In this document: positions 1 to 7,296 of the stretch, one piece after another | Layout of the letters: each line of letters begins with the position of its first letter | Numbering within the stretch: position 1 is the stretch's first letter | Assembly: GCA_003563455.1 (NCBI GenBank) | Contig: PWRV01000129.1 | Location: 1-15,536 of the forward strand | DNA length: 15,536 nucleotides | DNA from: Thioalkalivibrio sp. | GTDB taxonomy: Bacteria > Pseudomonadota > Gammaproteobacteria > Ectothiorhodospirales > Ectothiorhodospiraceae | Direction: 5' to 3' | Notes under the pieces: generated by a model | Databases searched by the model: none | Seen by the model: only the letters and a program-made list of their open reading frames with translations | Told to the model about the DNA's origin: nothing | Program-made: the position numbers and the translations under genes

Positions 1-456
1 GGCGGTGAGCTCGATGCGGATTCCGGCGCGCCGCACCCGCCGGCGCAGCAGGTCGACCTCGAGATCGCCCGCGGTCAGGATCTCCGCCTCCTTGCTGCGC
101 CCGCGCCGCAGCAGAATCCGCACGCGGGCAAGGAGCTCGGCAAAGGCGAAGGGCTTCACGAGATAGTCGTCCGCGCCCAGTTCCAGTCCCCTTACGCGGT
201 CCTCGACCTGATCCCGTGCGGTCAGGAAGAGCACCGGCATCTGGTGGCCGGATGCCCGCAACGCCTGCAGGAACGTCCATCCGTCCATGCGCGGCAGCAT
301 CACGTCCAGTACCAGCAGGTCGTAATCCGAGGTGGTCGCGAGGTGGAGGCCGTCCAGCCCATCGCGCGCAAGATCGACCACGAAGCCGGCCTCACTCAGG
401 CCCTGGCGGAGGTATGCGCCGGTCTTGGGTTCGTCCTCGACGATCAGAATCTTCAT
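1..456 (-). CDS. OmpR/CusR-type heavy-metal response regulator (partial, C-terminus off the left edge)
   Basis: The reading frame starts with ATG at 456 and runs leftward out of the window, giving 152 residues. Residues 1-115 are a CheY-like receiver domain. The acidic pair is E7/D8 in the IVEDEP motif, the phospho-acceptor is D51 (LVLDVMLPRMDG), the switch residue is T79 (LTARD), and the conserved lysine is K101 (DDYLVKPF). The linker and the start of a winged-helix DNA-binding domain follow (GDLEVDLLRRRVRRAG). The receiver most resembles the CusR/CopR/IrlR heavy-metal subfamily, which controls copper or silver efflux genes with a membrane histidine kinase. The kinase is expected further left, outside the window. 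The gene is divergent from the copper cluster that begins near 808, which supports a copper-sensing role. No clear ribosome binding site is visible. The metal specificity is inferred from context, so no symbol is given. Confidence 0.93.
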   Translation of the reverse strand, partial: MKILIVEDEPKTGAYLRQGLSEAGFVVDLARDGLDGLHLATTSDYDLLVLDVMLPRMDGWTFLQALRASGHQMPVLFLTARDQVEDRVRGLELGADDYLVKPFAFAELLARVRILLRRGRSKEAEILTAGDLEVDLLRRRVRRAGIRIELTA

Positions 457-538
457 CTGGCTGGCAGGTGACTGATGCCCGATGGCTCCACGACGTGTTC
501 AGGACATTCTGCCACCAGTTCCGGGGGTGAGTCGCAAG

Positions 539-554
539 ATGACAAAACCGTAAT
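539..554. promoter_or_regulatory. Candidate CusR/CopR-type operator
   Basis: The sequence ATGACAAAACCGTAAT is an imperfect palindrome: ATGAC, six bases, then GTAAT (4 of 5 positions complementary). The E. coli CusR box has the same geometry, ATGAC and GTCAT half-sites separated by six bases with A-rich and T-rich inner flanks. It lies 83 bp upstream of the regulator start and about 250 bp upstream of the TolC-family gene, in the shared divergent region. Family, spacing and location agree, but one half-site is degenerate and binding is inferred. Confidence 0.4.
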
Positions 555-679
555 CGGCCGGTCAGGTTCCCGTCCGGTTCGGTTGTGCATCATGTCGTCG
601 CTCGCCCCGTACCGGCATCGCAGCATTCCGGGCGATTCCTCGGCGAGGTCGCTCTGTAAAAAAACCGGAGATACTGACG

Positions 680-811
680 ATGACGCTCCCATACCGGATG
701 CGCCCGTTGCCGGACAGCCCGCGAGAGGCTGATGCCTGCACGGGTGCAACCGTGGGACACGGGCCTGTGCCGATCCCCGCAGGAATCGTTACGGATACAG
801 ACCCGAGATGA
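680..811 (+). CDS. Candidate 43-residue small ORF upstream of the TolC-family gene
   Basis: An ATG at 680 is preceded by GGAG at 667-670, nine bases upstream. It opens a frame of 43 codons ending in TGA at 809-811. That stop overlaps the ATG at 808 of the next gene as ATGA, the usual layout for translational coupling. The peptide begins MTLPYRMRPLPDSPREADAC. It is proline-rich with one cysteine, and has no signal peptide or membrane segment. G/C at third positions is about two thirds, lower than in neighbouring genes. It could be a leader peptide that helps load ribosomes onto the efflux gene, or a chance ORF in a long untranslated leader. I do not recognise the peptide. Confidence 0.3.
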   Translation: MTLPYRMRPLPDSPREADACTGATVGHGPVPIPAGIVTDTDPR

Positions 812-2145
812 ACAGGAGCACTGCACAGATGCGACGACTTGTGATTCCGATGCTGCTGCTTGCCACGGGGGCCGCCCCGGGGCTCGCGACGGGTAGCCAG
901 CCTCACGACGCCGACGCGGAGGTTTCCGCTCCCAGGGTGCAAACCCTGCCCGCCCCGTTGATCCCGGAGGCGGCGATGGCGGAGGAGGACTGGCGCACCG
1001 CCAATGAAACGGTGGGCGCGTTCACCCGCGGCCACATCGATATCCTTCGCTGGGAGGCGGAGAACCCGCCGCCGTCGCTGGCGGAGCCACTGCCCGAAGG
1101 TGAGCCGCTTGCGATGTCGGCAGCGGTCCATGTCGCGCTCGGTAACCGCCCGGACCTGTTCGCCAAGGATGACATGAATCCGCTGACGCGGGCCCGGGCC
1201 GACATCGCGGCAATTGCCTTCGCCCGCGACGTGCAACGGACCTGGATCCAGGCCGTGGCGGCCGCGCAGGGTCTGCGCCGAACCGTGGAGGCCTTCGAGG
1301 CGACGGAGATTGCCGCAGAACTCGCGGCCCGCATGACCCGGGTGGGGAACTGGGGACAGGATCGTCTGCTGCGTGAGCAGCTCGGCCTTTCCGACGCCGG
1401 AATCCAGCTGGCCCAGGCCCGGCAGCAGGCGATGAGTGCCCGCGAGGCACTGGCCCGCAAGCTGGGGCTCTGGGGCGACGGGCTGGATTTCGCGCTGCCC
1501 GACGAGCTCCCGCCGTTGCCCGCGCAGCCGTTGAGCGGCGAAGGGCTGGAAGCCCGGGCCCTGCGTGCACACCCAGGACTGCGGCTGGCGGCGATCGAGG
1601 CGGAGCGGTCGCAGCGCGCTGTCGGTTCCCGCAGCGTTTCAATGTGGAACGAAGCCGCGGAAGATGCGCTTTCACGCGCGTTCGCGACCGGAAACGAAAA
1701 CGGGGATCCGTTGGCCAACCCGATCACTGGAGCGCCGGTACTCGAGAGGCGGCGGCTGCCCCGCGGGCACGATGCGGAAAAGGCCGCGAGCACCGCGGCA
1801 GAGGCTGCGGCGCTCGCAGTGACCATCCGTTCGCAGGTTCGCGAGGCCTACCACCAGTACCAGGTCGCGTACGACGTTGCGCGCCGCGCCGAAGAGAACC
1901 GGCGGCTTGGCGAGGACATCCAGGAAGAGACCCTGCTGCGTTACAACGGCATGCTCGACAGCACCTGGGATCTGCTCGCGAGTGCCCGCGATCGCGTGGA
2001 ACGCAGCGGTGCCGCGGTCCAGGCGCTGGGAGACTTCTGGCTGGCACATGCCAACCTGCAGGCCGTGCTGGCAGGCGCCGACTACGCCGGGCCGGACGCG
2101 GGCAGCATCCGCGCCGCGGGCAGAGCCAACGCAGGAGGACACTGA
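808..2145 (+). CDS. TolC-family outer-membrane efflux protein of the copper cluster
   Basis: This gene encodes 445 residues. An N-terminal hydrophobic stretch (RRLVIPMLLLATGAAPGLA) is a Sec signal. Long alanine-rich helical segments follow, about residues 125-215 and 325-430, in the two-part arrangement of TolC-like coiled-coil subunits. The end of the second part (EETLLRYNGMLDSTWDLLAS) resembles TolC-like proteins encoded beside copper oxidases. Such proteins normally form the outer-membrane duct of an efflux system, but no inner-membrane pump or adaptor is seen here. The start at 808 has only a GAG touching the ATG, but overlaps the stop of an upstream small ORF. An alternative ATG at 829 has AGGAG ten bases upstream and gives a tidier signal peptide. 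The segment where membrane strands are expected is charged (VLERRRLPRGHD), so the barrel may be degenerate. The multicopper oxidase gene follows four bases later. Confidence 0.8.
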   Translation: MNRSTAQMRRLVIPMLLLATGAAPGLATGSQPHDADAEVSAPRVQTLPAPLIPEAAMAEEDWRTANETVGAFTRGHIDILRWEAENPPPSLAEPLPEGEPLAMSAAVHVALGNRPDLFAKDDMNPLTRARADIAAIAFARDVQRTWIQAVAAAQGLRRTVEAFEATEIAAELAARMTRVGNWGQDRLLREQLGLSDAGIQLAQARQQAMSAREALARKLGLWGDGLDFALPDELPPLPAQPLSGEGLEARALRAHPGLRLAAIEAERSQRAVGSRSVSMWNEAAEDALSRAFATGNENGDPLANPITGAPVLERRRLPRGHDAEKAASTAAEAAALAVTIRSQVREAYHQYQVAYDVARRAEENRRLGEDIQEETLLRYNGMLDSTWDLLASARDRVERSGAAVQALGDFWLAHANLQAVLAGADYAGPDAGSIRAAGRANAGGH

Positions 2146-2149
2146 AACC

Positions 2150-3556
2150 ATGAACCGACGTGAATTCATCAGCGGGGCGGCGCTGGGCGCGGTGGCAGCC
2201 GCGAGTGTGAGCAAGGTGGCGCTCGCGGCCCTGCCGGAACCCGAGATCCGCACCTCCGCGGAGACCGCACCGCCGCGCTCGCCGGAAAAGGGTCAGCCCT
2301 ACAACCCGGTGGTCACCCTCAATGGCTGGACAGCGCCCTGGCGCATGAACAACGGTGTAAAGGAATTTCACCTGGTCGCGGAACCGGTGGAACGCGAGAT
2401 CGCGCCCGGGATGATGGCCCGACTCTGGGGCTACAACGGGCAGAGCCCGGGTCCGACCATCGAAGTGGTGGAAGGAGACCGCGTCCGCCTGTTCGTGACC
2501 AACCGGCTTCCCGAGCCCACGACGATCCATTGGCACGGCCAGCGCCTGCCAAATGGGATGGACGGGGTGGCCGGTGTGAACCAGAAAGCGATTCCGGTCG
2601 GGAAGACCTTCGTCTACGAGTTCGTCGCAAGGCGTCCGGGCACCTTCATGTACCACCCGCACGCCGACGAGATGGTGCAGATGGCGATGGGCATGATGGG
2701 TTTCTGGGTCACCCATCCCCGTCAGAAGCACGACTGGATCGAGGACGTGGACCGCGACTTCTGCTTCCTGCTGAACGCCTACGACATCGATCCCGGCAGC
2801 GTGGTCCCCCGGGTCAACGAGATGCTGGATTTCAACCTGTGGAACTTCAACAGCCGGGCCTTCCCGGGCATCGACTCGATGAACGTGCGACTTGGCGATC
2901 GTGTCCGGATCCGGATTGGCAACCTGACCATGACCAACCACCCGATCCACCTGCACGGGCACGAATTCGAGGTGACCGGAACCGACGGCGGACCGACGCC
3001 GCCGGGTTCACGCTGGCCCGAGGTCACCTCGGACATCGCGGTCGGGCAGATGCGCCAGCTCGAGTTCGTTGCCGATTCCGAGGGTGACTGGGCCTTTCAC
3101 TGTCACAAAAGCCACCATGCGATGAACCCGATGGGCCACGATGTGCCGACGATGATCGGGGTCGATCACCGCGGTCTGGTCGGGCGGATACAGCGGCTGG
3201 TGCCGGACTACATGGTGATGGGCGAACGCGGCATGAACGACATGAAGGACATGCCGATGATGCTGCCTGAAGAGACGCTGGCGATGATGGCCGGACACGG
3301 ACCCCACGGCCCGATCGGCATGGGCGGCATGTTCACGCTGCTCAAGGTCCGGGCTGAACAGCGGCCGGGGGATTATTCCGACCCGGGCTGGTACGAGCAG
3401 CCCCCCGGCACCCAGGCCTATGAATGGACGGGTGAACTCCCCGAGCCGCAGCGCTTTGCGTCGGAGCGTCTGAACCCGGGCGAGGTGCCCGACCTTCACC
3501 GGACCGCTCTGGAAATGCAGGTGCGCAAGCCCACCGGCCGGGGACACAACCACTGA
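2150..3556 (+). CDS. Multicopper oxidase, Tat-exported, copper-resistance type
   Basis: This 468-residue protein begins MNRREFISGA and continues with a hydrophobic segment to about residue 27, a twin-arginine signal, so it is folded before export to the periplasm. All four copper-ligand motifs are present: HWHG (127-130), HPH (169-171), HPIHLHG (264-270) and HCH (317-319) with H323 and M328 completing the type-1 site. Oxidases of this class oxidise Cu(I) to the less toxic Cu(II) using oxygen. Residues 352-395 are rich in Met and His, a likely Cu(I)-binding patch. The stretch between the first and second motif pairs is too short for a full middle cupredoxin domain, so the layout looks two-domain, shorter than classical CopA of about 600 residues. 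The start has GGAGG about eleven bases upstream. The gene follows the TolC-family gene directly, which argues for one operon. The name copA is avoided because the size differs. Confidence 0.93.
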   Translation: MNRREFISGAALGAVAAASVSKVALAALPEPEIRTSAETAPPRSPEKGQPYNPVVTLNGWTAPWRMNNGVKEFHLVAEPVEREIAPGMMARLWGYNGQSPGPTIEVVEGDRVRLFVTNRLPEPTTIHWHGQRLPNGMDGVAGVNQKAIPVGKTFVYEFVARRPGTFMYHPHADEMVQMAMGMMGFWVTHPRQKHDWIEDVDRDFCFLLNAYDIDPGSVVPRVNEMLDFNLWNFNSRAFPGIDSMNVRLGDRVRIRIGNLTMTNHPIHLHGHEFEVTGTDGGPTPPGSRWPEVTSDIAVGQMRQLEFVADSEGDWAFHCHKSHHAMNPMGHDVPTMIGVDHRGLVGRIQRLVPDYMVMGERGMNDMKDMPMMLPEETLAMMAGHGPHGPIGMGGMFTLLKVRAEQRPGDYSDPGWYEQPPGTQAYEWTGELPEPQRFASERLNPGEVPDLHRTALEMQVRKPTGRGHNH

Positions 3557-3642
3557 CCGGTGTGCCGGGCGGTCGGTACCGTGCTCGTTTGGCCCGCAAG
3601 ACGGCGGTGTCCGGATTTTCAACAGATGGAGGAAATGCAGAA

Positions 3643-4044
3643 ATGACCAATCTACCGAAATGGATCCTGCTGGCGCTGCTGGCCGGCACCGCAAGCAGTC
3701 TGGCCTTCGCTCAGGGCACGCATGACCACGGTCACGGCGGCCATGATCAAGCCCACGATCGGGGCCATGACCAAGGGCATGACCACGGTCATGCGCACGG
3801 CCCAGCAGCCGGGGGCCAGTTGCCGCCGGTCGAGGCCGAGGTGCGCCGGGTGAATACCCGTGCGAACACGCTTTCCGCCCGCCACGGCGACATTCCGAAC
3901 CTCGACATGCCGCCGATGACGATGACCTTCCAGGTGGAGGACCCCGCGATGCTGGAGGGGCTGAACAGCGGCGACAATGTCCTCATTACCGTTGACCGGA
4001 TCGACGGCGCTTATACGGTGATGTCGATCGAGCCGGCACCGTAA
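3643..4044 (+). CDS. Periplasmic CusF-like copper-binding protein with His-rich arm
   Basis: The product has 133 residues. Residues 1-24 are a Sec signal ending in SLAFAQ. Residues 27-52 are a His/Asp/Gly-rich arm with ten histidines. Residues 62-132 form a small CusF-type OB fold (VEAEVRRVNTRANTLSARHG ... MPPMTMTF). The metal ligands align as H81, M92 and M94. The tryptophan that caps Cu(I) in E. coli CusF is M89 here, as in many members with an MPPMTM motif. CusF proteins carry Cu(I) or Ag(I) in the periplasm and deliver it to efflux machinery. The ATG at 3643 is preceded by GGAGG with a ten-base gap. The frame stays open upstream to 3562, but the signal peptide and ribosome site favour 3643. 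It lies 86 bp after the oxidase gene on the same strand and is probably part of the same operon. Confidence 0.88.
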   Translation: MTNLPKWILLALLAGTASSLAFAQGTHDHGHGGHDQAHDRGHDQGHDHGHAHGPAAGGQLPPVEAEVRRVNTRANTLSARHGDIPNLDMPPMTMTFQVEDPAMLEGLNSGDNVLITVDRIDGAYTVMSIEPAP

Positions 4045-4095
4045 TTCAAGCCGTTCCCGTCTTGCGTTCCGGGCCAGCGTGGACCGTGATGATGG

Positions 4096-5445
4096 TCAGC
4101 TCAGGGTGCGTGCGGCGATCTGCACCGGGTCCCACACGGGGGAGAACGGGGGCGCATAGGAGAGATCCAGGTAGGTGACCTGCTCGGCCGTCATCCCGGC
4201 GGTGATCGCCGCGGCAATGGTGTCGATGCGCTTCGCGGCGCCGGCCCGGCCGACGATCTGCCCTCCCAGAAGGCGCCCGGTGTCGTCCTCCACAACCAGC
4301 TTGACCTTGATCTTGCCGGCGCCCGGGAAGTAGTGGGAACGGGTCATGGCCTCGATCGCCTTCGCGCGCGAGGCGATGCCCACGTCCCTGGCCTCCTTCT
4401 CCGACAGACCGGTGCGGGCGATCTCCAGATCCTGGAAGCGGGTGATCGCGGTGCCCAATACCCCGGGGAATTGCATGGTGCCGCCGCTCAGATTGATGCC
4501 TGCAACCAGGCCGTGCTTGTTCGCAACGGTGCCCAATGCAATGAACACGGGCTCCTCCTTCACGATGTGAGAGGACTCCGCGCAGTCCCCGGCCGCCCAC
4601 ACGTGCGGTACGGCGGTCTGCATCCGGCTGTCCACCCGAATCGCATTCGCGGCTCCCAGCCCTATACCGGCCGCTTCGGCAAGTTCGGAGCGGGGCCGGA
4701 TGCCAATGCCGAGGATGACCAGGTCCGCATCGATACGGCGCTGGTCGGTGACGACCTGCCGCACACGGCCCTCGGACCCGGTCTCGATGCCCTTCAGGGC
4801 CTCCCCGAGCAAGACCTCGACGCCCGCCTCGCGCATCGTCTCGGTGATGGACTCGGTCATGTCGGAGTCCATGGTGCTCATCACCTGGGGCGCCATGTCG
4901 ATGAGCGTGACTTCGAGATTGCGATCCAGCAGCGCCTCGGCCATCTCGATGCCGATATAGCCGCCTCCGACGATCACGGCCCGGCGGGGGGGGTTTCGCT
5001 CCATGTCCTCGAAGACGTCGATGCCGCTCTGCAGGGTGGACAGGCTGAAGACGCCCGGGGCGTCCACGCCGGGGAGGTCGGGGACGATCGGTGCCGCGCC
5101 CGTCGCGATCAGCAGCTCGTCCCAGCTTTCCTCGAACTCGCGCTCCGAGTCCAGATCACGGACCCGGACGCGCTGCCCGGTGGTGTCGATCTCCACGACC
5201 TCGTGGCGCGTGCGGACGTCGATTTGCTGCTTGTCCCGGAAGACCTGTGGCGCGCGGGCCACGAGCTTTTCCGCGGACTCGATCTGGCCGGCAATGTAGT
5301 AGGGCATCCCGCAGGCGGCGTAGGAAGTGTGTCGTCCGCGTTCGAAGACCACGATCTCGCGGTCCGGATGTTCCCGGCGCACCTTGGACGCGGCGCTCAT
5401 GCCCGCGGCGTCGCCGCCGATCACGACGAGTTTGCGATCCTTCAT
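4096..5445 (-). CDS. CoA-disulfide reductase-like FAD/NAD(P)H oxidoreductase
   Basis: The protein has 449 residues from ATG 5445, preceded by a strong AGGAGG. An FAD-binding fold opens the protein (VVIGGDAAGMSAASK), followed by the single redox cysteine C45 in SYAACGMPYY. A second dinucleotide fold (AVIVGGGYIGIEMAEAL) binds NAD(P)H, and WAAGDCAE is the second FAD motif. The C-terminal dimerisation domain ends with DLSYAPPFSPVWDP, whose aromatic residues complete the partner active site in this family. One cysteine instead of a CxxxxC pair places it with CoA-disulfide reductase, NADH oxidase or polysulfide reductase types. Length shows that no rhodanese domain is fused. Likely substrates are CoA disulfide, polysulfide or oxygen; sequence alone does not decide. 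It converges on the copper cluster and is divergent from pyrC. The frame is open upstream to 5664, but homology begins at MKDRKLVVIG. Confidence 0.88.
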   Translation of the reverse strand: MKDRKLVVIGGDAAGMSAASKVRREHPDREIVVFERGRHTSYAACGMPYYIAGQIESAEKLVARAPQVFRDKQQIDVRTRHEVVEIDTTGQRVRVRDLDSEREFEESWDELLIATGAAPIVPDLPGVDAPGVFSLSTLQSGIDVFEDMERNPPRRAVIVGGGYIGIEMAEALLDRNLEVTLIDMAPQVMSTMDSDMTESITETMREAGVEVLLGEALKGIETGSEGRVRQVVTDQRRIDADLVILGIGIRPRSELAEAAGIGLGAANAIRVDSRMQTAVPHVWAAGDCAESSHIVKEEPVFIALGTVANKHGLVAGINLSGGTMQFPGVLGTAITRFQDLEIARTGLSEKEARDVGIASRAKAIEAMTRSHYFPGAGKIKVKLVVEDDTGRLLGGQIVGRAGAAKRIDTIAAAITAGMTAEQVTYLDLSYAPPFSPVWDPVQIAARTLS

Positions 5446-5644
5446 GGTGTCCTCCTGATCCCTCGGGTTGGTTTTTGCCCAGGCATCGGGTGGCGGTCGC
5501 CGCGGTGCGGCGGAGGACTGGGAACGCCATGGGCCGTGCCCGGAACGGCCATGAGTGGAACATTTTCCGGTAGACTCGGCAACAGAGGGTGGTCTGTATG
5601 GAGGGCCCCCCGCGAACCCCCGTCCACACTGCCTTCCTGCCCGC

Positions 5645-6676
5645 ATGGACCGACTGACGATCACCCGACCCGACGACTGGCACCTTCACCTGCGCGATGG
5701 CGATGTGCTGGAGACGGTGCTGCCGGACAGCGCGCGGCGTTTTGCGCGCGCCATCGTGATGCCGAATCTGAAGCCACCGGTTGTGACCACCGCGGAGGCA
5801 CTGGCCTACCGGGAGCGCATTCTCGCGGCGCTGCCCACGGGCGTCGCGTTCGAGCCGCTGATGACGCTGTACCTGACCGAGGCCACGGCACCCGGAGAGA
5901 TCGTCCGGGCTCGCGAAAGCGGGCTGGTGCACGCGGTGAAGTATTACCCGGCCGGTGCCACGACCAACGCGGCCAGCGGGGTCGCGGATCCGCGGCGCTG
6001 CTATGCGGTGTTCGAGGAGATGCAGCGGCAGGCGATGCCCCTGCTCGTGCATGGCGAGTCGATCGATCCGGCGGTGGACGTGTTCGACCGGGAGGCCGTG
6101 TTCATCGAGAACACGCTGGAACCGCTGGTCCGCGACTTCCCGGAGTTGCGGGTCGTCCTCGAACACATCACCACGCAGGCGGCCGTCGATTTCGTCTCGG
6201 AGGCGTCACCGAATGTCGCGGCGACGATCACCGTGCATCACCTGCTGATGAACCGGAATGCAATGTTCCAGGGCGGTCTGCGTCCGCATCACTACTGCCT
6301 GCCGGTGCTGAAACGCGAGGGTCACCGCCAGGCCCTGGTCGCCGCCGCGACCGGCGGCAACCCGAAGTTCTTCCTCGGAACCGACAGTGCGCCGCATCCC
6401 CGGGATACAAAGGAGTCGGCCTGCGGCTGCGCCGGCGTGTACACCGCCCACGCGGCCATCGAGCTGTATGCGGAGGTCTTCGAGGCGGCCGGGGCGCTCG
6501 ACAGGCTGGAGGCCTTCGCGAGCTTCCACGGCCCGGATTTCTATCGCCTGCCGCGCAATCGTGACCGCCTGGTGCTGGAGAAGGCCGACTGGACCGTGCC
6601 GGACGAGGTCCGGTTCGGATACCTCCCGGGCGTCCCCCTGCGCGCCGGGGAGGTAATCCGATGGCGCCTGGCCTGA
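5645..6676 (+). CDS. pyrC: Dihydroorotase, class II
   Basis: This 343-residue enzyme cyclises carbamoyl-aspartate to dihydroorotate in the third step of cytoplasmic pyrimidine synthesis. The opening LTITRPDDWHLHLRDGD is characteristic, with metal ligands H13 and H15 and substrate-binding R17. N41 lies in MPNLKPP. K99 in AVKYYPAGATTN is the lysine that becomes carboxylated to bridge two zinc ions. H136, H174 and catalytic D247 (FFLGTDSAPH) complete the site. Length matches E. coli PyrC. The start at 5645 is chosen because family members begin within a few residues of the LTI motif; the ribosome site is weak and the frame is open upstream to 5555. It stands alone, divergent from the disulfide-reductase-like gene and converging on the gene at 6708, as is common for pyrC. 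Confidence 0.96.
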   Translation: MDRLTITRPDDWHLHLRDGDVLETVLPDSARRFARAIVMPNLKPPVVTTAEALAYRERILAALPTGVAFEPLMTLYLTEATAPGEIVRARESGLVHAVKYYPAGATTNAASGVADPRRCYAVFEEMQRQAMPLLVHGESIDPAVDVFDREAVFIENTLEPLVRDFPELRVVLEHITTQAAVDFVSEASPNVAATITVHHLLMNRNAMFQGGLRPHHYCLPVLKREGHRQALVAAATGGNPKFFLGTDSAPHPRDTKESACGCAGVYTAHAAIELYAEVFEAAGALDRLEAFASFHGPDFYRLPRNRDRLVLEKADWTVPDEVRFGYLPGVPLRAGEVIRWRLA

Positions 6677-6711
6677 CGCGGCCGAGGCTGGCGCTCGTCG
6701 GTTAGCGTCAG
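6673..6711. terminator. Possible bidirectional termination hairpin spanning two convergent stop codons
   Basis: CTGACGC at 6673-6679 is repeated in inverse orientation as GCGTCAG at 6705-6711, with a 25-base GC-rich loop. Each arm contains the stop codon of one convergent gene: TGA of pyrC on the plus strand, and TGA of the hypothetical gene on the minus strand. No T tract follows on either strand, so intrinsic termination is uncertain. The symmetry could also arise because both genes end in TGA within similar GC-rich context. Confidence 0.25.
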
Positions 6712-7106
6712 CCGCGCGCTTCGGGCGTCTCGAAGATGGCGTGATGGAAGACCGTCTTCGCGCCGGCGTCTTCCTCGCGCTTGCCCACGCGTGAGGGGAG
6801 GGCATGGCCCTCGATCTGCTGCCTGAAGTCCTCGCCGGTGCGGATCACCAGCATCGCGCGCTCGATCTCGGGGATCGGGGTGTTGGAGATCAGCACCATC
6901 CCGTGTTCCGTGACCGGCCGCTCCGACGCGATCACCTTCAGGGGCTCACCATCCCCGTCGAGGTCCGAGAGCAGGCCGGGATAGCGGTTGAGCTTCATTC
7001 CGCGCTTGTCGATCACGATCCCTTCCGGCGCACCGGCGAGCGCGTCCTCGATCGCCTGCATTTGCTCCTCGCTGAGGAGCTCGTTGATGTTTCCTTTCCA
7101 GGGCAT
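6708..7106 (-). CDS. Uncharacterised 132-residue cytoplasmic protein
   Basis: I do not recognise this family. The protein starts MPWKGNINELLSEEQMQAIE and is acidic in its first half. A central region alternates hydrophobic and charged residues (EGIVIDKRGMKLNRYPGLLS, ERAMLVIRTGEDFRQQIEGH), suggesting a small mixed alpha/beta domain. It has no signal peptide, membrane segment, cysteine or obvious metal motif. The ATG at 7106 is chosen because AAGGGG sits about nine bases upstream; in-frame ATGs at 7130 and 7136 lack such a site and would add eight or ten residues. Strong G/C third-position bias and a normal amino-acid mix support real coding. It is divergent from the SQR-like flavoprotein gene, so a shared regulatory region and related job are possible but unproven. 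Confidence 0.72.
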   Translation of the reverse strand: MPWKGNINELLSEEQMQAIEDALAGAPEGIVIDKRGMKLNRYPGLLSDLDGDGEPLKVIASERPVTEHGMVLISNTPIPEIERAMLVIRTGEDFRQQIEGHALPSRVGKREEDAGAKTVFHHAIFETPEARG

Positions 7107-7177
7107 GTGTGCGGTCCCCTTGATTCGCATGGCCATGGGTCGCTCCAGCACTCGGGCGTGCGACCGTTCTCTGCCGT

Positions 7178-7200
7178 TGCCAATCGCCCTCCGGTTGGCA
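7178..7200. repeat. Nine-base-pair hairpin in the leader of the 6708-7106 gene
   Basis: TGCCAATCG (7178-7186) pairs with CGGTTGGCA (7192-7200) around a five-base loop, with one G-T wobble. On the minus strand it would lie in the untranslated leader of the uncharacterised gene, 72 bases before its ATG and downstream of a minus-strand TACAAT. It could be a regulatory RNA element or protein site. No U tract follows, so a terminator is unlikely. Confidence 0.35.
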
Positions 7201-7236
7201 CACAGCGCCTGCGCGCCTAGAGGCCCGGCAACGGCT

Positions 7237-7242
7237 ATTGTA
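7237..7242 (-). promoter_or_regulatory. Candidate -10 element for the uncharacterised gene
   Basis: The minus strand reads TACAAT here, one mismatch from the sigma-70 -10 consensus, within CTACAATAGC. No good -35 is seen at 17 bases. It would give a leader of about 120 bases before ATG 7106. Confidence 0.25.
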
Positions 7243-7296
7243 GACCGACGCGCGATGGTCCGGGTGCGGGGGAATGCGGCGGTCATGGCGAGCCCA

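Noticed and set aside
562..1572. A 336-codon minus-strand frame opposite the TolC-family gene
   Set aside because: It is a shadow of the real gene with no signal, domain or ribosome site, and it crosses the operator region.
4045..4095. Terminator between the CusF-like and disulfide-reductase-like genes
   Set aside because: Only a weak GACC/GGTC pairing was found, without a T tract.
4333..6564. A 743-codon open frame on the plus strand antisense to the disulfide-reductase-like gene and overlapping pyrC
   Set aside because: It arises from high GC opposite strongly supported genes, has no domain motifs and is rich in Gly, Arg, Ala and His.
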